From an uncultured Roseibium sp. (GTDB taxonomy: Bacteria > Pseudomonadota > Alphaproteobacteria > Rhizobiales > Stappiaceae), in contig NZ_CANLVF010000007.1 of assembly GCF_947494555.1 (NCBI RefSeq), positions 62,001 to 126,000 of the forward strand: a DNA stretch of 64,000 bases. Direction: 5' to 3'. Each line of letters opens with the position of its first letter. The first letter of the stretch is position 1. This document shows positions 53,659-62,886 of this stretch, one piece after another. The position numbers were made by a program, and so were the translations under genes. The notes under the pieces are model-generated. The model did not search any database and had not been told where the DNA came from. It worked only from the letters and a program-made list of their open reading frames with translations.

Positions 53659-54366
53659 TCAGCCCCTTTCGTCGATCTGACGTGACAGGATTGCCGAAAA
53701 CTCGTCGGCAAATCCTTCCATCCGGGCAACGGCCTTGCCGACGTCGGAGGCGAACTTGTTGTAGGCGATCACTGCCGGTATCGCGGCGAGCAGCCCGAGA
53801 GCCGTCGCAAACAGCGCTTCGGCGATACCAGGCGCGACCACAGCCAGGTTGGTACTTTCGGATGCGGCGATAGCCTGAAACGCCGTCATGATACCCCACA
53901 CAGTGCCGAAAAGCCCGATGAACGGCGCCGCTGAGCCGACGGTCGCAAGGATCAGCAATCGGCTTTCCAGTCGCTCGGCCTCGCGCTGGATGGTCACGTC
54001 CATCACCCGGTCGATGCGTTGCTGCAAGGACCCGATCGCGGGTTTGGCGCCCTCGTGACTGCGCTTCCACTCCCTCATGGCAGCAACAAAAAGCGCCGCC
54101 ATGGAGTGGTTCACCCGATTGTGCAATGTGCCGTAAAGCTCTTCCAGAGACTGACCGGACCAGAACACCGTTTCGAAACGGCTCATCTGACGCCGTGTGC
54201 GGCCCATCAGCAAGACCTTGTCGACAATGATCGCCCAGCACCATACAGACGCGGCGAGCAACCCGACCATAACGATCTTGACGACGATATGCGCTTGCCA
54301 GAACAGCGAGAAGAAAGAAATGTCGCCTTCCGGCGCTGCCAATGTCGATTGGACAAGTGTTTCCAT
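53659..54366 (-). CDS. tolQ: Tol motor proton-channel protein TolQ
   Basis: A 235-residue MotA/TolQ/ExbB protein with three helices: the first near 19-40 and a paired set near 140-160 and 175-195 (APFIGLFGTVWGIMTAFQAI, GIAEALFATALGLLAAIPAV). It forms the proton channel that drives TolA. It starts the tolQRAB run; ybgC lies 265 bp upstream. Confidence 0.96.
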   Translation of the reverse strand: METLVQSTLAAPEGDISFFSLFWQAHIVVKIVMVGLLAASVWCWAIIVDKVLLMGRTRRQMSRFETVFWSGQSLEELYGTLHNRVNHSMAALFVAAMREWKRSHEGAKPAIGSLQQRIDRVMDVTIQREAERLESRLLILATVGSAAPFIGLFGTVWGIMTAFQAIAASESTNLAVVAPGIAEALFATALGLLAAIPAVIAYNKFASDVGKAVARMEGFADEFSAILSRQIDERG

Positions 54367-54631
54367 AAATTCAATGACCCCTTGGCCGTCTGACGTTGTA
54401 CGTGTCCCAAATTCTCCGGTGGCGCGTCGGCAGACCGGAATCAGAACGCCAGTAATCGATAGCCAGCGCCTCTCTGACGTTTGAATTTGTCAAAACTGGG
54501 ACTTTGCCGAGCAAAGCAAGCCCTTCTTAAAAGGAATCAATTAAGGTTACTGCAAGATTAACGCAGAAAACTGTCTCCCAATATTTTGATGAGATCTGAT
54601 GACTTGAGAATACGGCGCACGCGCAAACCGT
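54367..54631 (-). promoter_or_regulatory. tolQ upstream region
   Basis: About 265 bp between ybgC and tolQ, A/T-rich near 54480-54560 with AATTAAGGTTACTG, so it probably carries a promoter for tolQRAB. No ORF is supported. Confidence 0.45.
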
Positions 54632-55099
54632 TCATTCGTCACGCAATTCGCTCGGTGCGTGCTGAGCCAGTTTTTCTGAAAGTTTGACCGGAAGACGCGT
54701 CGGCCGGCCTTCCGTGGTGATCACAGCGACCGTGACGGCAGCTGAAACAAGAAGTTCCTCACCCCGGTAAGCAAGCTGATCAAGCTTGATTCTGGCCCCC
54801 ATGTACTCAGACAGGCTCGTATGGATCTCCAGCACGTCGTCAATTCGCGCCGGCTTTTGAAAATCGAGCGACATGCCGCGAACTGCAAAGGCCAGGGCGC
54901 GGCCATGCTTGCCTGCCGCCAATTCACTGTGATGAATGCCGATCAGGCGAAGAAAATCGGATCTCGCCCGTTCGAAAAACCGCACATAGGCACCGTGATA
55001 CACGATGCCGGTGAAATCGGTATCTTCGTAATATACCCGCAGTGGGAGCACATGACCGCCCTTTTCAAGGCGGCCGGACAAGTCCGGCCAATCCGTCAC
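54632..55099 (-). CDS. ybgC: Tol-Pal-associated acyl-CoA thioesterase YbgC
   Basis: A 155-residue hotdog-fold thioesterase. The active Asp and its surroundings are VYYEDTDFTGIVYHGAYVRF, and FFERARSDFLRLIG follows. It hydrolyses short or long acyl-CoA/ACP thioesters and is nearly always encoded upstream of tolQ; its role in envelope function is unsettled. Confidence 0.95.
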   Translation of the reverse strand: MTDWPDLSGRLEKGGHVLPLRVYYEDTDFTGIVYHGAYVRFFERARSDFLRLIGIHHSELAAGKHGRALAFAVRGMSLDFQKPARIDDVLEIHTSLSEYMGARIKLDQLAYRGEELLVSAAVTVAVITTEGRPTRLPVKLSEKLAQHAPSELRDE

Positions 55100-55127
55100 G
55101 GAGCCATCCTCTCGTTCACACAGTCAA

Positions 55128-55157
55128 AGGCCGTCCGGTCAGTCGACCGGACGGCCT
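55128..55157 (-). terminator. Terminator of the chemoreceptor gene
   Basis: A 13-bp perfect stem (55128-55140 with 55145-55157) with a 4-nt loop, 22 bp past the chemoreceptor stop. The T tract is short (TTTG). Confidence 0.85.
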
Positions 55158-55178
55158 GTCGCTTACCTAGGATCTGGC

Positions 55179-57290
55179 TTAGGCAGCTGCAACCTCTGAC
55201 AGGAATTTCTCGACAGAGGCCCTGAGATGCTCAGCCTGTTGTTTCATCTCGATGGTCGCCGTCAGCATATCGCCAACAGCGGCCGAATTTTCCGCAACAC
55301 CCTCATTTAGGGAGACAACCGTGGACGCAACGCTCCGCGTACCGTCAGCTGCTTCGGCGACATTCCGTGATATCTCGCTCGTGGCGGATCCTTGCTGCTG
55401 AACCGCATCCGAGATGGTCATTGTGTAGGAATTGACTTCCTCAACGGATTCCGAAACGCGTGCAATTTCCTCAACCGCATCCGAAGTGGATGCCTGAATG
55501 GCTGAAATTTGCGCGGAAATCTCTTCCGTCGCCTTAGCCGTCTGGCCGGCCAGAGATTTGACCTCGGATGCGACAACTGCAAAGCCCTTGCCTGCATCAC
55601 CCGCACGTGCCGCCTCGATCGTTGCATTCAGCGCCAGAAGATTGGTTTGTTCCGCAATCTCGGAAATCAGCGAGAGAACATCACCGATCTTGTTGGCTGC
55701 TTCGGCGAGCCCGGAAATCTTGGAGTTCGAGCTCTGCGCAGCTGCCGTGGTCTGCTCCACGATCGACGCGGTTGTTTCAACCTGCCTGGAAATCTCAGAA
55801 ATCGACGCATTCAGCTCTTCAGTCGCCGACGCCACCGCCTGAACATTCGAAGAGGCGTTTTCGGATGTGGAAACAGCCGTTTGCCCTTGTTCGGAAGCAG
55901 AAGCGGAGCGTTCGTTGAGTGCTGAGGAAACATCTTCAACACGTGCAATATTGGTTTCGACCAACTCCAGGACCGACTGGGACTCGGCGCGGAAATCAGC
56001 GATGAGAGAGTCGATCAGCTTCTCCCGTTTTTCACGGGCAATATGACCCACCTTGCGTTCGGAGGCCAGTCGCTCCCGTTCGACCGAGTTATCCTTGAAG
56101 ACCTCGATACAACGGGCCATATGGCCGATTTCATCCTGCCGCTCGGTGGCTTCCACGGCAACTTCCAGATCGCCGTCGGCAATCTTGCTTGCAGCAACGG
56201 CCAGGTGTTCCATCGGCGCGAACATGCGCCGCGTGACCCACCAGATCAGGCCGACAATCGGCACGAGGCAGAGGAACCCGGAAATAACGGCACCGTAGGT
56301 GATACGATCCGCAGCTGCCGACAATTCAGTCTGCTTGACAGCTTCAACAACGCCATAAGGCGTGTTTTCAAACGTGTTCCTGGCTTCGGCAAACCGGTAA
56401 TCGCTGTCATTCAACTTGATCAGTCGGTCGCCCACGGCGATGTTTGCAAGCTCATAGGTGGCCGATGCGCCACCCGCATCGTCGAGCTTGACGATTGTGC
56501 CCAGGGAATCGACCAGAAAGATCTGCTCACTGTCACCAATGCCTGTCGGTTCATTCAGCAACATCGCCAGTTGTTTCATGTCGGCTGTGAAGGCGACCGC
56601 TCCAAAAAAGCGCTCCAGATAGAACACAGGCGCCGCAAGAACCAGTGAAACCGTGCCATCCTCACTTGCAATGAAGCCGGATGAGTAGATCTGGCCGGCA
56701 GCGAGTGTCTCCGCCTTCGCCGCGTCATAGAGCCTGCCCATCGCGATTTGAACGGGATTGCCCTTTATGGCCTCGTCTTCGACGTGAAACGCAAACTCAG
56801 GACCCTTCTTGTAGGAATAGGTGATGAAGCCATCCGGGTTCGCAAGTGCTGCGTCGGAGAAAAGCCCCTGTGCGATAACATCCTGATAGACCGGGTGAAC
56901 GACCTTGTGATTGTTCACATAGTAGTTCGATTCCGCAGGCTCCAGAAGCAGGTGGCGCTCGTGAGCCGGATGCGGGTTGTCGGTCACGAAAATCTTGCGA
57001 AGGGTTCCATTCTGACCCTCCTTCAAGTTCTTCCAACCGACCATCGTCTTCATGAGACTGTCTTTGGCTTCTTCCAGCGAGACGAAAAACTTCGCGCTGT
57101 AGGTCACCTGGTCCAGCGCCAGCTCAAGCACTTTTTGCTTGGCCTTGGTCGCGCTTTGCAGGCTGTTGTCGGCCTGACCATTCGCCACGTCTCTGGAAAG
57201 TGTGGATGTAACTGTCACAATTGCGACGCACATTGTGAGTGCGCCCGCCAAGAACATAAGAGCCAGTTTTGATGAAAGCCGCTTACGCAT
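55179..57290 (-). CDS. Methyl-accepting chemotaxis protein with Cache-type sensor
   Basis: A 703-residue chemoreceptor. A first helix (about 10-28), a periplasmic sensor of about 280 residues that looks like a dCache/Cache fold (GNPVQIAMGRLYDAAKAETL), a second helix near 318-338, a HAMP domain (FAPMEHLAVAASKIADGDLE), and a cytoplasmic signalling domain with the tip IAEQTNLLALNATIEAARAG. The ATG at 57290 follows GGGGGA. No CheR-binding pentapeptide is at the C-terminus. It is downstream of ruvB and likely feeds the CheA encoded at 21.7 kb; its ligand is unknown. Confidence 0.93.
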   Translation of the reverse strand: MRKRLSSKLALMFLAGALTMCVAIVTVTSTLSRDVANGQADNSLQSATKAKQKVLELALDQVTYSAKFFVSLEEAKDSLMKTMVGWKNLKEGQNGTLRKIFVTDNPHPAHERHLLLEPAESNYYVNNHKVVHPVYQDVIAQGLFSDAALANPDGFITYSYKKGPEFAFHVEDEAIKGNPVQIAMGRLYDAAKAETLAAGQIYSSGFIASEDGTVSLVLAAPVFYLERFFGAVAFTADMKQLAMLLNEPTGIGDSEQIFLVDSLGTIVKLDDAGGASATYELANIAVGDRLIKLNDSDYRFAEARNTFENTPYGVVEAVKQTELSAAADRITYGAVISGFLCLVPIVGLIWWVTRRMFAPMEHLAVAASKIADGDLEVAVEATERQDEIGHMARCIEVFKDNSVERERLASERKVGHIAREKREKLIDSLIADFRAESQSVLELVETNIARVEDVSSALNERSASASEQGQTAVSTSENASSNVQAVASATEELNASISEISRQVETTASIVEQTTAAAQSSNSKISGLAEAANKIGDVLSLISEIAEQTNLLALNATIEAARAGDAGKGFAVVASEVKSLAGQTAKATEEISAQISAIQASTSDAVEEIARVSESVEEVNSYTMTISDAVQQQGSATSEISRNVAEAADGTRSVASTVVSLNEGVAENSAAVGDMLTATIEMKQQAEHLRASVEKFLSEVAAA

Positions 57291-57409
57291 AGTGTCCCCC
57301 GCATAGTTGCGGCGACAATAGGCCCGGATTCGCCAATAAATACTTAACCACAACGGCTTAGTCATCGATAAAAATACGGATGACGTAGAATCAACTTATG
57401 GTAGTTTTT

Positions 57410-58450
57410 TCAATCCGGATCGGCAAAAAGACCGATCTGGGAACTCTCGGATCGCTCCGGTGCTGCAAGCCCGAGATGGGCAAAAGCTGTTGGCGTCAAA
57501 AGCCGCCCTCGAGGCGTGCGTTGCAGGAAACCGTTCTGGATCAGGTATGGTTCCACGATTTCCTCGATCGCATCTCTCGGCTCGGACAGCGCGGCCGCAA
57601 TGGTTTCAATCCCGACCGGTCCACCGCCGAAATTCACTGCGATTTGCCTCAGATACCTTCGGTCGAGCCCGTCGAGGCCGGCACTATCGACCTCCAGCTG
57701 CAGCAGGGCCTTGTCTGCAAGCGCTCTATCGACCCGTTCGATGCCCTCAAAAACAGCAAAGTCACGGACCCGCCGCAGCAAACGGCCGGCAATGCGGGGC
57801 GTTCCGCGTGAGCGCTTGGCGATTTCATGCGCACCATCTTCCGCAATGCCTATTCCGAGAATGGCAGCGCCCCGCTTCACGATGTGCTCAAGCTCGCCAA
57901 CCGTATAGAACTGAAGCCGGACCGGGATGCCGAACCGGTCTCTCAACGGCGTAGTCAGAAGCCCGAGACGGGTGGTTGCGGCAACCAGCGTGAATTTGGC
58001 AAGATCGATCTTGACCGATCTTGCTGCAGGACCCTCGCCGATGATCAGATCGAGCTGGTAGTCTTCCATCGCCGGATAAAGCACTTCTTCAACCGCAGGG
58101 TTGAGCCGGTGGATTTCGTCGATGAACAGAACGTCGCGCTCTTCCAGATTGGTCAAAAGCGCGGCCAGATCGCCCGCCTTGGCAATAACCGGTCCCGATG
58201 TGGCGCGAAAATTCACCCCGAGCTCTCGGGCCATGATCTGGGCCAGCGTCGTTTTGCCGAGACCGGGCGGGCCGACGAAAAGGACATGATCCAGGGCTTC
58301 ACCCCGGGCTTTGGCGGCACCGATGAATACCTTCAGGTTGGCGCGCGCCTGGGCCTGGCCGACAAAGTCATCCAGCACCTGTGGCCGCATGGTGCTGTCG
58401 ATTTCGTCACCGCGAATTTCCGGCGCGACGATACGGGTGTCATCCGACAT
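57410..58450 (-). CDS. ruvB: Holliday-junction branch-migration ATPase RuvB
   Basis: A 346-residue AAA+ motor. The N-terminus MRPQVLDDFVGQAQARANLK is followed by Walker A GPPGLGKTTLAQIMARELG and Walker B VLFIDEIHRLNP, then winged-helix DNA-binding at the C-terminus. Hexamers pump DNA through RuvA tetramers. It overlaps the 81-residue gene by 11 bp, so ruvC-ruvA-81aa-ruvB are one operon. Confidence 0.97.
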   Translation of the reverse strand: MSDDTRIVAPEIRGDEIDSTMRPQVLDDFVGQAQARANLKVFIGAAKARGEALDHVLFVGPPGLGKTTLAQIMARELGVNFRATSGPVIAKAGDLAALLTNLEERDVLFIDEIHRLNPAVEEVLYPAMEDYQLDLIIGEGPAARSVKIDLAKFTLVAATTRLGLLTTPLRDRFGIPVRLQFYTVGELEHIVKRGAAILGIGIAEDGAHEIAKRSRGTPRIAGRLLRRVRDFAVFEGIERVDRALADKALLQLEVDSAGLDGLDRRYLRQIAVNFGGGPVGIETIAAALSEPRDAIEEIVEPYLIQNGFLQRTPRGRLLTPTAFAHLGLAAPERSESSQIGLFADPD

Positions 58451-58685
58451 GGCTTACCACCACAAACAGGAGCACGATGAGCAGTAGGGACCATGCGACC
58501 CTGAGCGCGTAAAACTTGCGGAACTGGCTTCTCACAAAGGGATCTTCCGTCTCAATGCGGCGCCCCTTCATGGCAAACTGCCTGTCTCCGACGGACTTCG
58601 AAAACCGGTGATCGAGATACATGATCCCGCCGATCCCGAGGGACACAAACACAACCGCGATAACCGTATACGTGAAGGCGATCAT
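58440..58685 (-). CDS. Small two-helix membrane protein between ruvA and ruvB
   Basis: An 81-residue protein with helices at about 4-24 (FTYTVIAVVFVSLGIGGIMYL) and 60-80 (RVAWSLLLIVLLFVVVSHVG) flanking a charged loop. Its start overlaps the ruvA stop by 4 bp and its stop overlaps ruvB by 11 bp. A membrane protein between two Holliday-junction genes is odd; its role is unknown. Such overlaps usually mean coupled expression. Confidence 0.8.
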   Translation of the reverse strand: MIAFTYTVIAVVFVSLGIGGIMYLDHRFSKSVGDRQFAMKGRRIETEDPFVRSQFRKFYALRVAWSLLLIVLLFVVVSHVG

Positions 58686-59299
58686 CCCGCCAATTCCTTC
58701 AAACCCAATCGGATAAGCGTCTCGGTAGTCGCATCCTCGCCGGCGGTCTGCACTGCCTTTGCCACGGCTGCGCTCGCTTGTGCCTGGGCATACCCCAGAT
58801 TTGCAAGTGCCGATACGGCTTCCGCAACCGGCCGAGCGGCAACGTTTTCCGCAACGCTCTGTGAAACCGCAATCGTTCCCGGATCGACACTTGCCAGAGC
58901 CGGCGCCTTGTCCTTGAGTTCGCTCAGGATACGTTCAGCCACACGCTTGCCGACTCCCGGGGCGCGTGAGATCGTGGCCTTGTCGCCCAATGCAATCGCA
59001 TTTGCAACTTCGCTGGCCTTCAGGATCCCGAGAATGCCAAGGGCAACCTTTGCACCGACACCCTGGACGGTCATCAGGATCCGGAACCATTCCCGCTCGG
59101 CTTCCTGGCCGAAACCATAGAGCCGGATCATGTCTTCCCGCACGATGGTCTCGATGAACAGTACCGCCGCCTCGCCAGCGCGCGGAAGCCCCTGAAGAAT
59201 GCGTGACGGGCAATGCACCTGGTAACCGACACCGTGGACATCCAGGATCACGTGGTCTTCGCCAAAGCTGTCGATCGTACCCTTGAGTTTACCGATCAT
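58682..59299 (-). CDS. ruvA: Holliday-junction DNA-binding protein RuvA
   Basis: A 205-residue protein: OB fold (MIGKLKGTIDSFGEDHVILD, VHGVGYQVHCPS), two helix-hairpin-helix motifs (VQGVGAKVALGIL, APGVGKRVAERIL) and the C-terminal domain that touches RuvB. The ATG overlaps the ruvC stop by 4 bp; longer frames run into ruvC and are rejected. Confidence 0.96.
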   Translation of the reverse strand: MIGKLKGTIDSFGEDHVILDVHGVGYQVHCPSRILQGLPRAGEAAVLFIETIVREDMIRLYGFGQEAEREWFRILMTVQGVGAKVALGILGILKASEVANAIALGDKATISRAPGVGKRVAERILSELKDKAPALASVDPGTIAVSQSVAENVAARPVAEAVSALANLGYAQAQASAAVAKAVQTAGEDATTETLIRLGLKELAG

Positions 59300-59811
59300 G
59301 CCGCCCCCAGAGCCGCCAGACGCGCAGCACCACTGGCACGGTGCTGCGCGTGACAAATGGCAATTGCAAGGGCGTCGGCAGCATCGTCGGAATTGAACGT
59401 TGCCCGTGGCATCAAAACCTTGACCATGGCCCTTATCTGTTCCTTTTCCGCATGGCCGGTGCCGACAACCGTTTTTTTCACCAGATTGGGAGCATATTCG
59501 GCCACCGGAAGTCCGGCGAGCGAGGGAACCAGCAGCGCAATTCCACGTGCCTGGCCAAGTTTCAGCGTCGCGCCCGCATCCTTGTTCACGAATGTGTGCT
59601 CGACCGCAGCCTCGACGGGACTGTGCGCCCGGACAATCTCGTGCAAGCCGTCGTGGAGCTGGACAAGCCGCTCCGCCAGGCTCTTTTTGTTGTCGGATGT
59701 AACCGTACCGGATGCAATGAAGGACAGCCGGTTGCCGGCCGCTTCGATCATGCCCCAACCGGTGCGCCGCAGACCCGGGTCAATGCCGAGCAATCGAATC
59801 GCGTGTGTCAT
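59296..59811 (-). CDS. ruvC: Holliday-junction resolvase RuvC
   Basis: A 171-residue nuclease of the RNase H fold. Catalytic acids are D11 (LLGIDPGLRRTGWG), Glu in AAVEHTFVNKD, and Asp pair in NSDDAADALAIAICH. It cuts four-way junctions produced by recombination. The ATG at 59811 gives the normal start. It leads the ruvC-ruvA-81aa-ruvB operon. Confidence 0.96.
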   Translation of the reverse strand: MTHAIRLLGIDPGLRRTGWGMIEAAGNRLSFIASGTVTSDNKKSLAERLVQLHDGLHEIVRAHSPVEAAVEHTFVNKDAGATLKLGQARGIALLVPSLAGLPVAEYAPNLVKKTVVGTGHAEKEQIRAMVKVLMPRATFNSDDAADALAIAICHAQHRASGAARLAALGAA

Positions 59812-60011
59812 GGAACAAATCGGTAACAAAACTTGCTCGTTGACGCCAGACCAAGCACGGCTTACCACCTGAAAGACTGTCCAAAACCGGATTGAAACGT
59901 CTTTTGAGACCAGTGCGCGCCAAAAGATCGTCACATAACCCTGCAATCCGGCACGTCTCGCGGACATCCGGCTCTTTCCGCCGGGCCGCCGCAACCTGCT
60001 TGTGAACCTGC

Positions 60012-60773
60012 ATGCCTTTTATGTTCGACGCCTTTTCACCGCATCTGCTGCTTTTGCTCGCAGTCGTGTTGTTCATCGCCGGCTGCGTCCGGGGGTTCTC
60101 AGGCTTTGGCGCCGGCATGATTTTCATTCCTGTTGCCACTGCATTCATTCTGCCGTCCACAGCTGCGGCAACGTTCCTCTTCATTGACAGTATCGTAACG
60201 CTGCCTTTGCTGGTGCGCGCCGTTCGCCGGTGCGAATGGCCGACCGTGATACCTGCCGTTCTGGGGTCCGTGATTTTCGTTCATTTGGGTGCGTGGTTGC
60301 TCGGAAACACAGACATCCTGGTCTTGCGGTGGGCGATTTTCGCAATTGTTGCATGCCTCCTGCTCCTGCTGATCTCCGGATGGCGCTACCACAAGCCGCC
60401 GGCGGCACCTGTGTCATTCGCAACGGGAGGCGTATCGGGTGTGCTGGGCGGAATATCTCAGGTTTCGGCGCCGCCAGTCGTCGCAATGTGGCTTTCCAGC
60501 TCAAAAGACCCTGAGGTTGTTCGGGCGAACCTGATCGTCTTTTTCGCCTTGGCGAGTGTCGGAACCTTTGTTGCCTACACGCTCAACGGCTTCTTCACCC
60601 GGGAAGTGTTCACTCTGCTCGTCATTGCCGTTCCTGTGTACGGCCTTGCGATATATGCAGGTGCCCGCAGCTTCAGAAATGCAAACCCTCAAGTTTACCG
60701 AAAGATCGCCTATGCGTTGATCGCGCTTGCCGCGCTGACCAGCATGCCCGCGCTTGACACGTTATTCCGCTGA
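60012..60773 (+). CDS. TauE/SafE-family anion exporter
   Basis: A 253-residue protein with about eight helices and the family pattern FIAGCVRGFSGFGAGMIFIP, then FATGGVSGVLGGISQVSAPP. Members export sulfite, sulfoacetate or other organic anions. The start is the ATG at 60012. Its end overlaps the convergent MazG-like gene by 12 bp. Confidence 0.88.
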   Translation: MPFMFDAFSPHLLLLLAVVLFIAGCVRGFSGFGAGMIFIPVATAFILPSTAAATFLFIDSIVTLPLLVRAVRRCEWPTVIPAVLGSVIFVHLGAWLLGNTDILVLRWAIFAIVACLLLLLISGWRYHKPPAAPVSFATGGVSGVLGGISQVSAPPVVAMWLSSSKDPEVVRANLIVFFALASVGTFVAYTLNGFFTREVFTLLVIAVPVYGLAIYAGARSFRNANPQVYRKIAYALIALAALTSMPALDTLFR

Positions 60774-61076
60774 TTGCGCCGGCTCAGGAAGTTTTTCCCG
60801 CCACTTGGCGCACTTATCGGCCATCAGCCGGTTCAAATGCGCATCGAAGTCATCTTGGGTGTCGCTTACATGCGCTAGCAGACTGAGCGCCACGATTGCC
60901 GTGTCGACGGCTTCTTCACGAATGTCGGCGAGCGTATGGTTTTTGTAGGCACTCCCTGGCGCATTGGTGACCGAAAGAACCGCCTGCGCAAGCTCACCGG
61001 CTTCTTCAGACAATTTGAGCGCCCGTTCCTGAAGAGTTTTCGGGTCTGATTGCGTCAGCTCGTAGATACCGAACAT
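60762..61076 (-). CDS. MazG-like nucleotide pyrophosphohydrolase
   Basis: A 104-residue all-helical protein with the MazG-type acidic motifs: EEAGELAQAVL and REEAVDTAIVALSLL, where Glu/Asp bind Mg. It probably hydrolyses non-canonical or excess nucleoside triphosphates. The ATG at 61076 follows GAGGAAA. It overlaps the end of the TauE-like gene on the other strand. Confidence 0.82.
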   Translation of the reverse strand: MFGIYELTQSDPKTLQERALKLSEEAGELAQAVLSVTNAPGSAYKNHTLADIREEAVDTAIVALSLLAHVSDTQDDFDAHLNRLMADKCAKWREKLPEPAQSAE

Positions 61077-61147
61077 GGTTTCCTCTGTACTTTCAGCATA
61101 AACAAAAGAACGCGGACACGACGGTTGCGATCTCGGCCCGGAAAGCA

Positions 61148-61172
61148 AAAACCCCGGCCTGGCCGGGGTTTT
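61148..61172 (-). terminator. Terminator of yebC
   Basis: A 10-bp stem AAAACCCCGG / CCGGGGTTTT with a 5-nt loop that can pair further, 22 bp past the yebC stop. Confidence 0.9.
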
Positions 61173-61193
61173 CAAATAAATGCAATCAACTGG

Positions 61194-61940
61194 TCAGGAC
61201 GCCAACGCTTCCATGGTCTCTTCGTCGACGTCGAAGTTGGAATAAACATTCTGCACGTCGTCATCGTCTTCGAGCATGTCGATCAGCTTCATCAGCGTCT
61301 GTGCCTTATCCGCGTCGACAGGCGTCAGGTTCTGAGGCTTCCAGATAATCTTGGTGGAATCCGCTTCGCCCAAGGATTGTTCCAGAGCCTTGGCAACGTC
61401 ATTGAGGTCTTCGAACGCTGCGTAGATCGTGTGGCTGCTCTCGTCGGACTGGACGTCTTCTGCACCCGCTTCGATGGCGGCTTCCAGAACAGCATCGGCT
61501 TCACCGGCTTCCGGTTTGTAGACGATTTCGCCAACCCGGTCGAACATGAAGGACACTGAACCGGTTTCCCCAAGCGAGCCTCCGCACTTGGTGAAATAGG
61601 AGCGGATATTGGACGCCGACCTGTTCCGGTTATCCGTCAGCGCCTCGACAACAACGGCAACGCCCGCGGGCCCGTAGCCCTCGTAGCGAATCTCTTCGTA
61701 ATTGTCGCCGTCTCCGGTCTGGGATTTATTGATGGCCCGTTGGATATTGTCCTTCGGCATGGACTGGGCCTTGGCATTTTGCACCGCCAGCCTCAGACGG
61801 GGATTGGAGTCCGGATCCGGATCGCCCATTTTCGCCGCTACGGTAATTTCCTTGGAAAGCTTGGAGAACATCTTCGACCTGGCGGCGTCCTGACGGCCTT
61901 TGCGGTGCATGATGTTCTTGAATTTTGAATGGCCTGCCAT
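61194..61940 (-). CDS. yebC: YebC/PmpR-family protein
   Basis: A 248-residue protein that opens MAGHSKFKNIMHRKGRQDAA and continues with the three-domain YebC fold. The family binds DNA or RNA; recent work places some members as ribosome-associated factors that relieve stalling at proline-rich stretches, others as regulators. The ATG at 61940 is the conserved family start. The upstream gene is the YmdB-like phosphoesterase. Confidence 0.94.
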   Translation of the reverse strand: MAGHSKFKNIMHRKGRQDAARSKMFSKLSKEITVAAKMGDPDPDSNPRLRLAVQNAKAQSMPKDNIQRAINKSQTGDGDNYEEIRYEGYGPAGVAVVVEALTDNRNRSASNIRSYFTKCGGSLGETGSVSFMFDRVGEIVYKPEAGEADAVLEAAIEAGAEDVQSDESSHTIYAAFEDLNDVAKALEQSLGEADSTKIIWKPQNLTPVDADKAQTLMKLIDMLEDDDDVQNVYSNFDVDEETMEALAS

Positions 61941-62041
61941 GGCTCTTCTCTGTTCTTTGCAGATGATCTTGATGAAAACTGCGCCGCTTATAGGCAAATT
62001 GGCACTGAAAATCCAGCACGCAGACGCGAGCTGGGCATCGG

Positions 62042-62872
62042 TCAGTCGGACCGGCCCCAAAATGGCGGCAGCACGGGTTCCAGGCGCCCCCCGATGCGAA
62101 CCGGAGCGATCCGCTCCGCAAGTCCTGTGCGATCGTCCGTTTCAATGGCTACACCACAAATCGTGGCAACGCCCGATGCCGGCGTGAACCTGGAACCTGG
62201 AACCTTCCGCTGGAAGCGGTTCACCGGTTCTTCCTTTTCCATCCCAAGCACGCTGTCGTAGGACCCGCACATGCCGGCATCCGACATATAGGCCGTCCCC
62301 TGCTCCAGGATCTGGTGGTCTGCGGTCGGCACATGCGTGTGGGTCCCGACGACGAGACTGACACGCCCGTCGAGAAAGTGCCCGATCGCCTGTTTTTCGC
62401 TGGTTGCCTCAGCATGCATATCAACGATGATTGCGTCGGCGACCTGGCCGAGCGGGCAATCGTTGACGACCTTGTCGATCGAGGAAAACGGATCATCCAT
62501 GGCATCCATGAACACCCGGCCCATGATATTTGCGACCATCACCTGAGCGCCGTTGCGCGCTGTATAGAGATGGGCTCCACGGCCCGGTGTTCCAGCCGGA
62601 TAGTTCAAGGGGCGCAACAACCTGTCCTGCCGTTCGATATAGACAAGAGTGTCTCGCTGGTCCCAGACATGGTTGCCCGTCGTGACTACATCCGCGCCGG
62701 CATCAAGAACGTCCTGCAGAATCGCCTCGGTGATACCGAATCCGGAAGCAGCGTTTTCACCGTTGACGATCACGAAATCGAGCTGATTGTCTTCCACCAG
62801 GCCCGGCAGACTTTCAATTACAGCCGAGCGTCCCGACCGACCGACCAGATCGCCAAGAAACAAAATACGCAT
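62042..62872 (-). CDS. YmdB-like metallophosphoesterase (TIGR00282)
   Basis: A 276-residue enzyme with a two-metal site spread over ILFLGDLVGRSGR, VNGENAASGFG, TTGNHVWDQRD, HAEATSEKQA and VGTHTHVPTAD. In Bacillus YmdB cleaves 2',3'-cyclic nucleotides or cAMP and affects biofilm genes; here the substrate is inferred from the family. It sits 14 bp downstream of fau. Confidence 0.9.
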   Translation of the reverse strand: MRILFLGDLVGRSGRSAVIESLPGLVEDNQLDFVIVNGENAASGFGITEAILQDVLDAGADVVTTGNHVWDQRDTLVYIERQDRLLRPLNYPAGTPGRGAHLYTARNGAQVMVANIMGRVFMDAMDDPFSSIDKVVNDCPLGQVADAIIVDMHAEATSEKQAIGHFLDGRVSLVVGTHTHVPTADHQILEQGTAYMSDAGMCGSYDSVLGMEKEEPVNRFQRKVPGSRFTPASGVATICGVAIETDDRTGLAERIAPVRIGGRLEPVLPPFWGRSD

Positions 62873-62886
62873 ATACCCTCGCCAAA

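Noticed and set aside
58682..59758. Extended ruvA frame of 358 codons
   Set aside because: The extra N-terminus lies over ruvC and has no family resemblance; the true ruvA ATG overlaps the ruvC stop.
7..61172. Many G/C-rich palindromes with a GCCGGC core considered as a REP/BIME repeat family
   Set aside because: Each is at the 3' end of a gene, most have T tracts, and their stem sequences differ; they are separate terminators.
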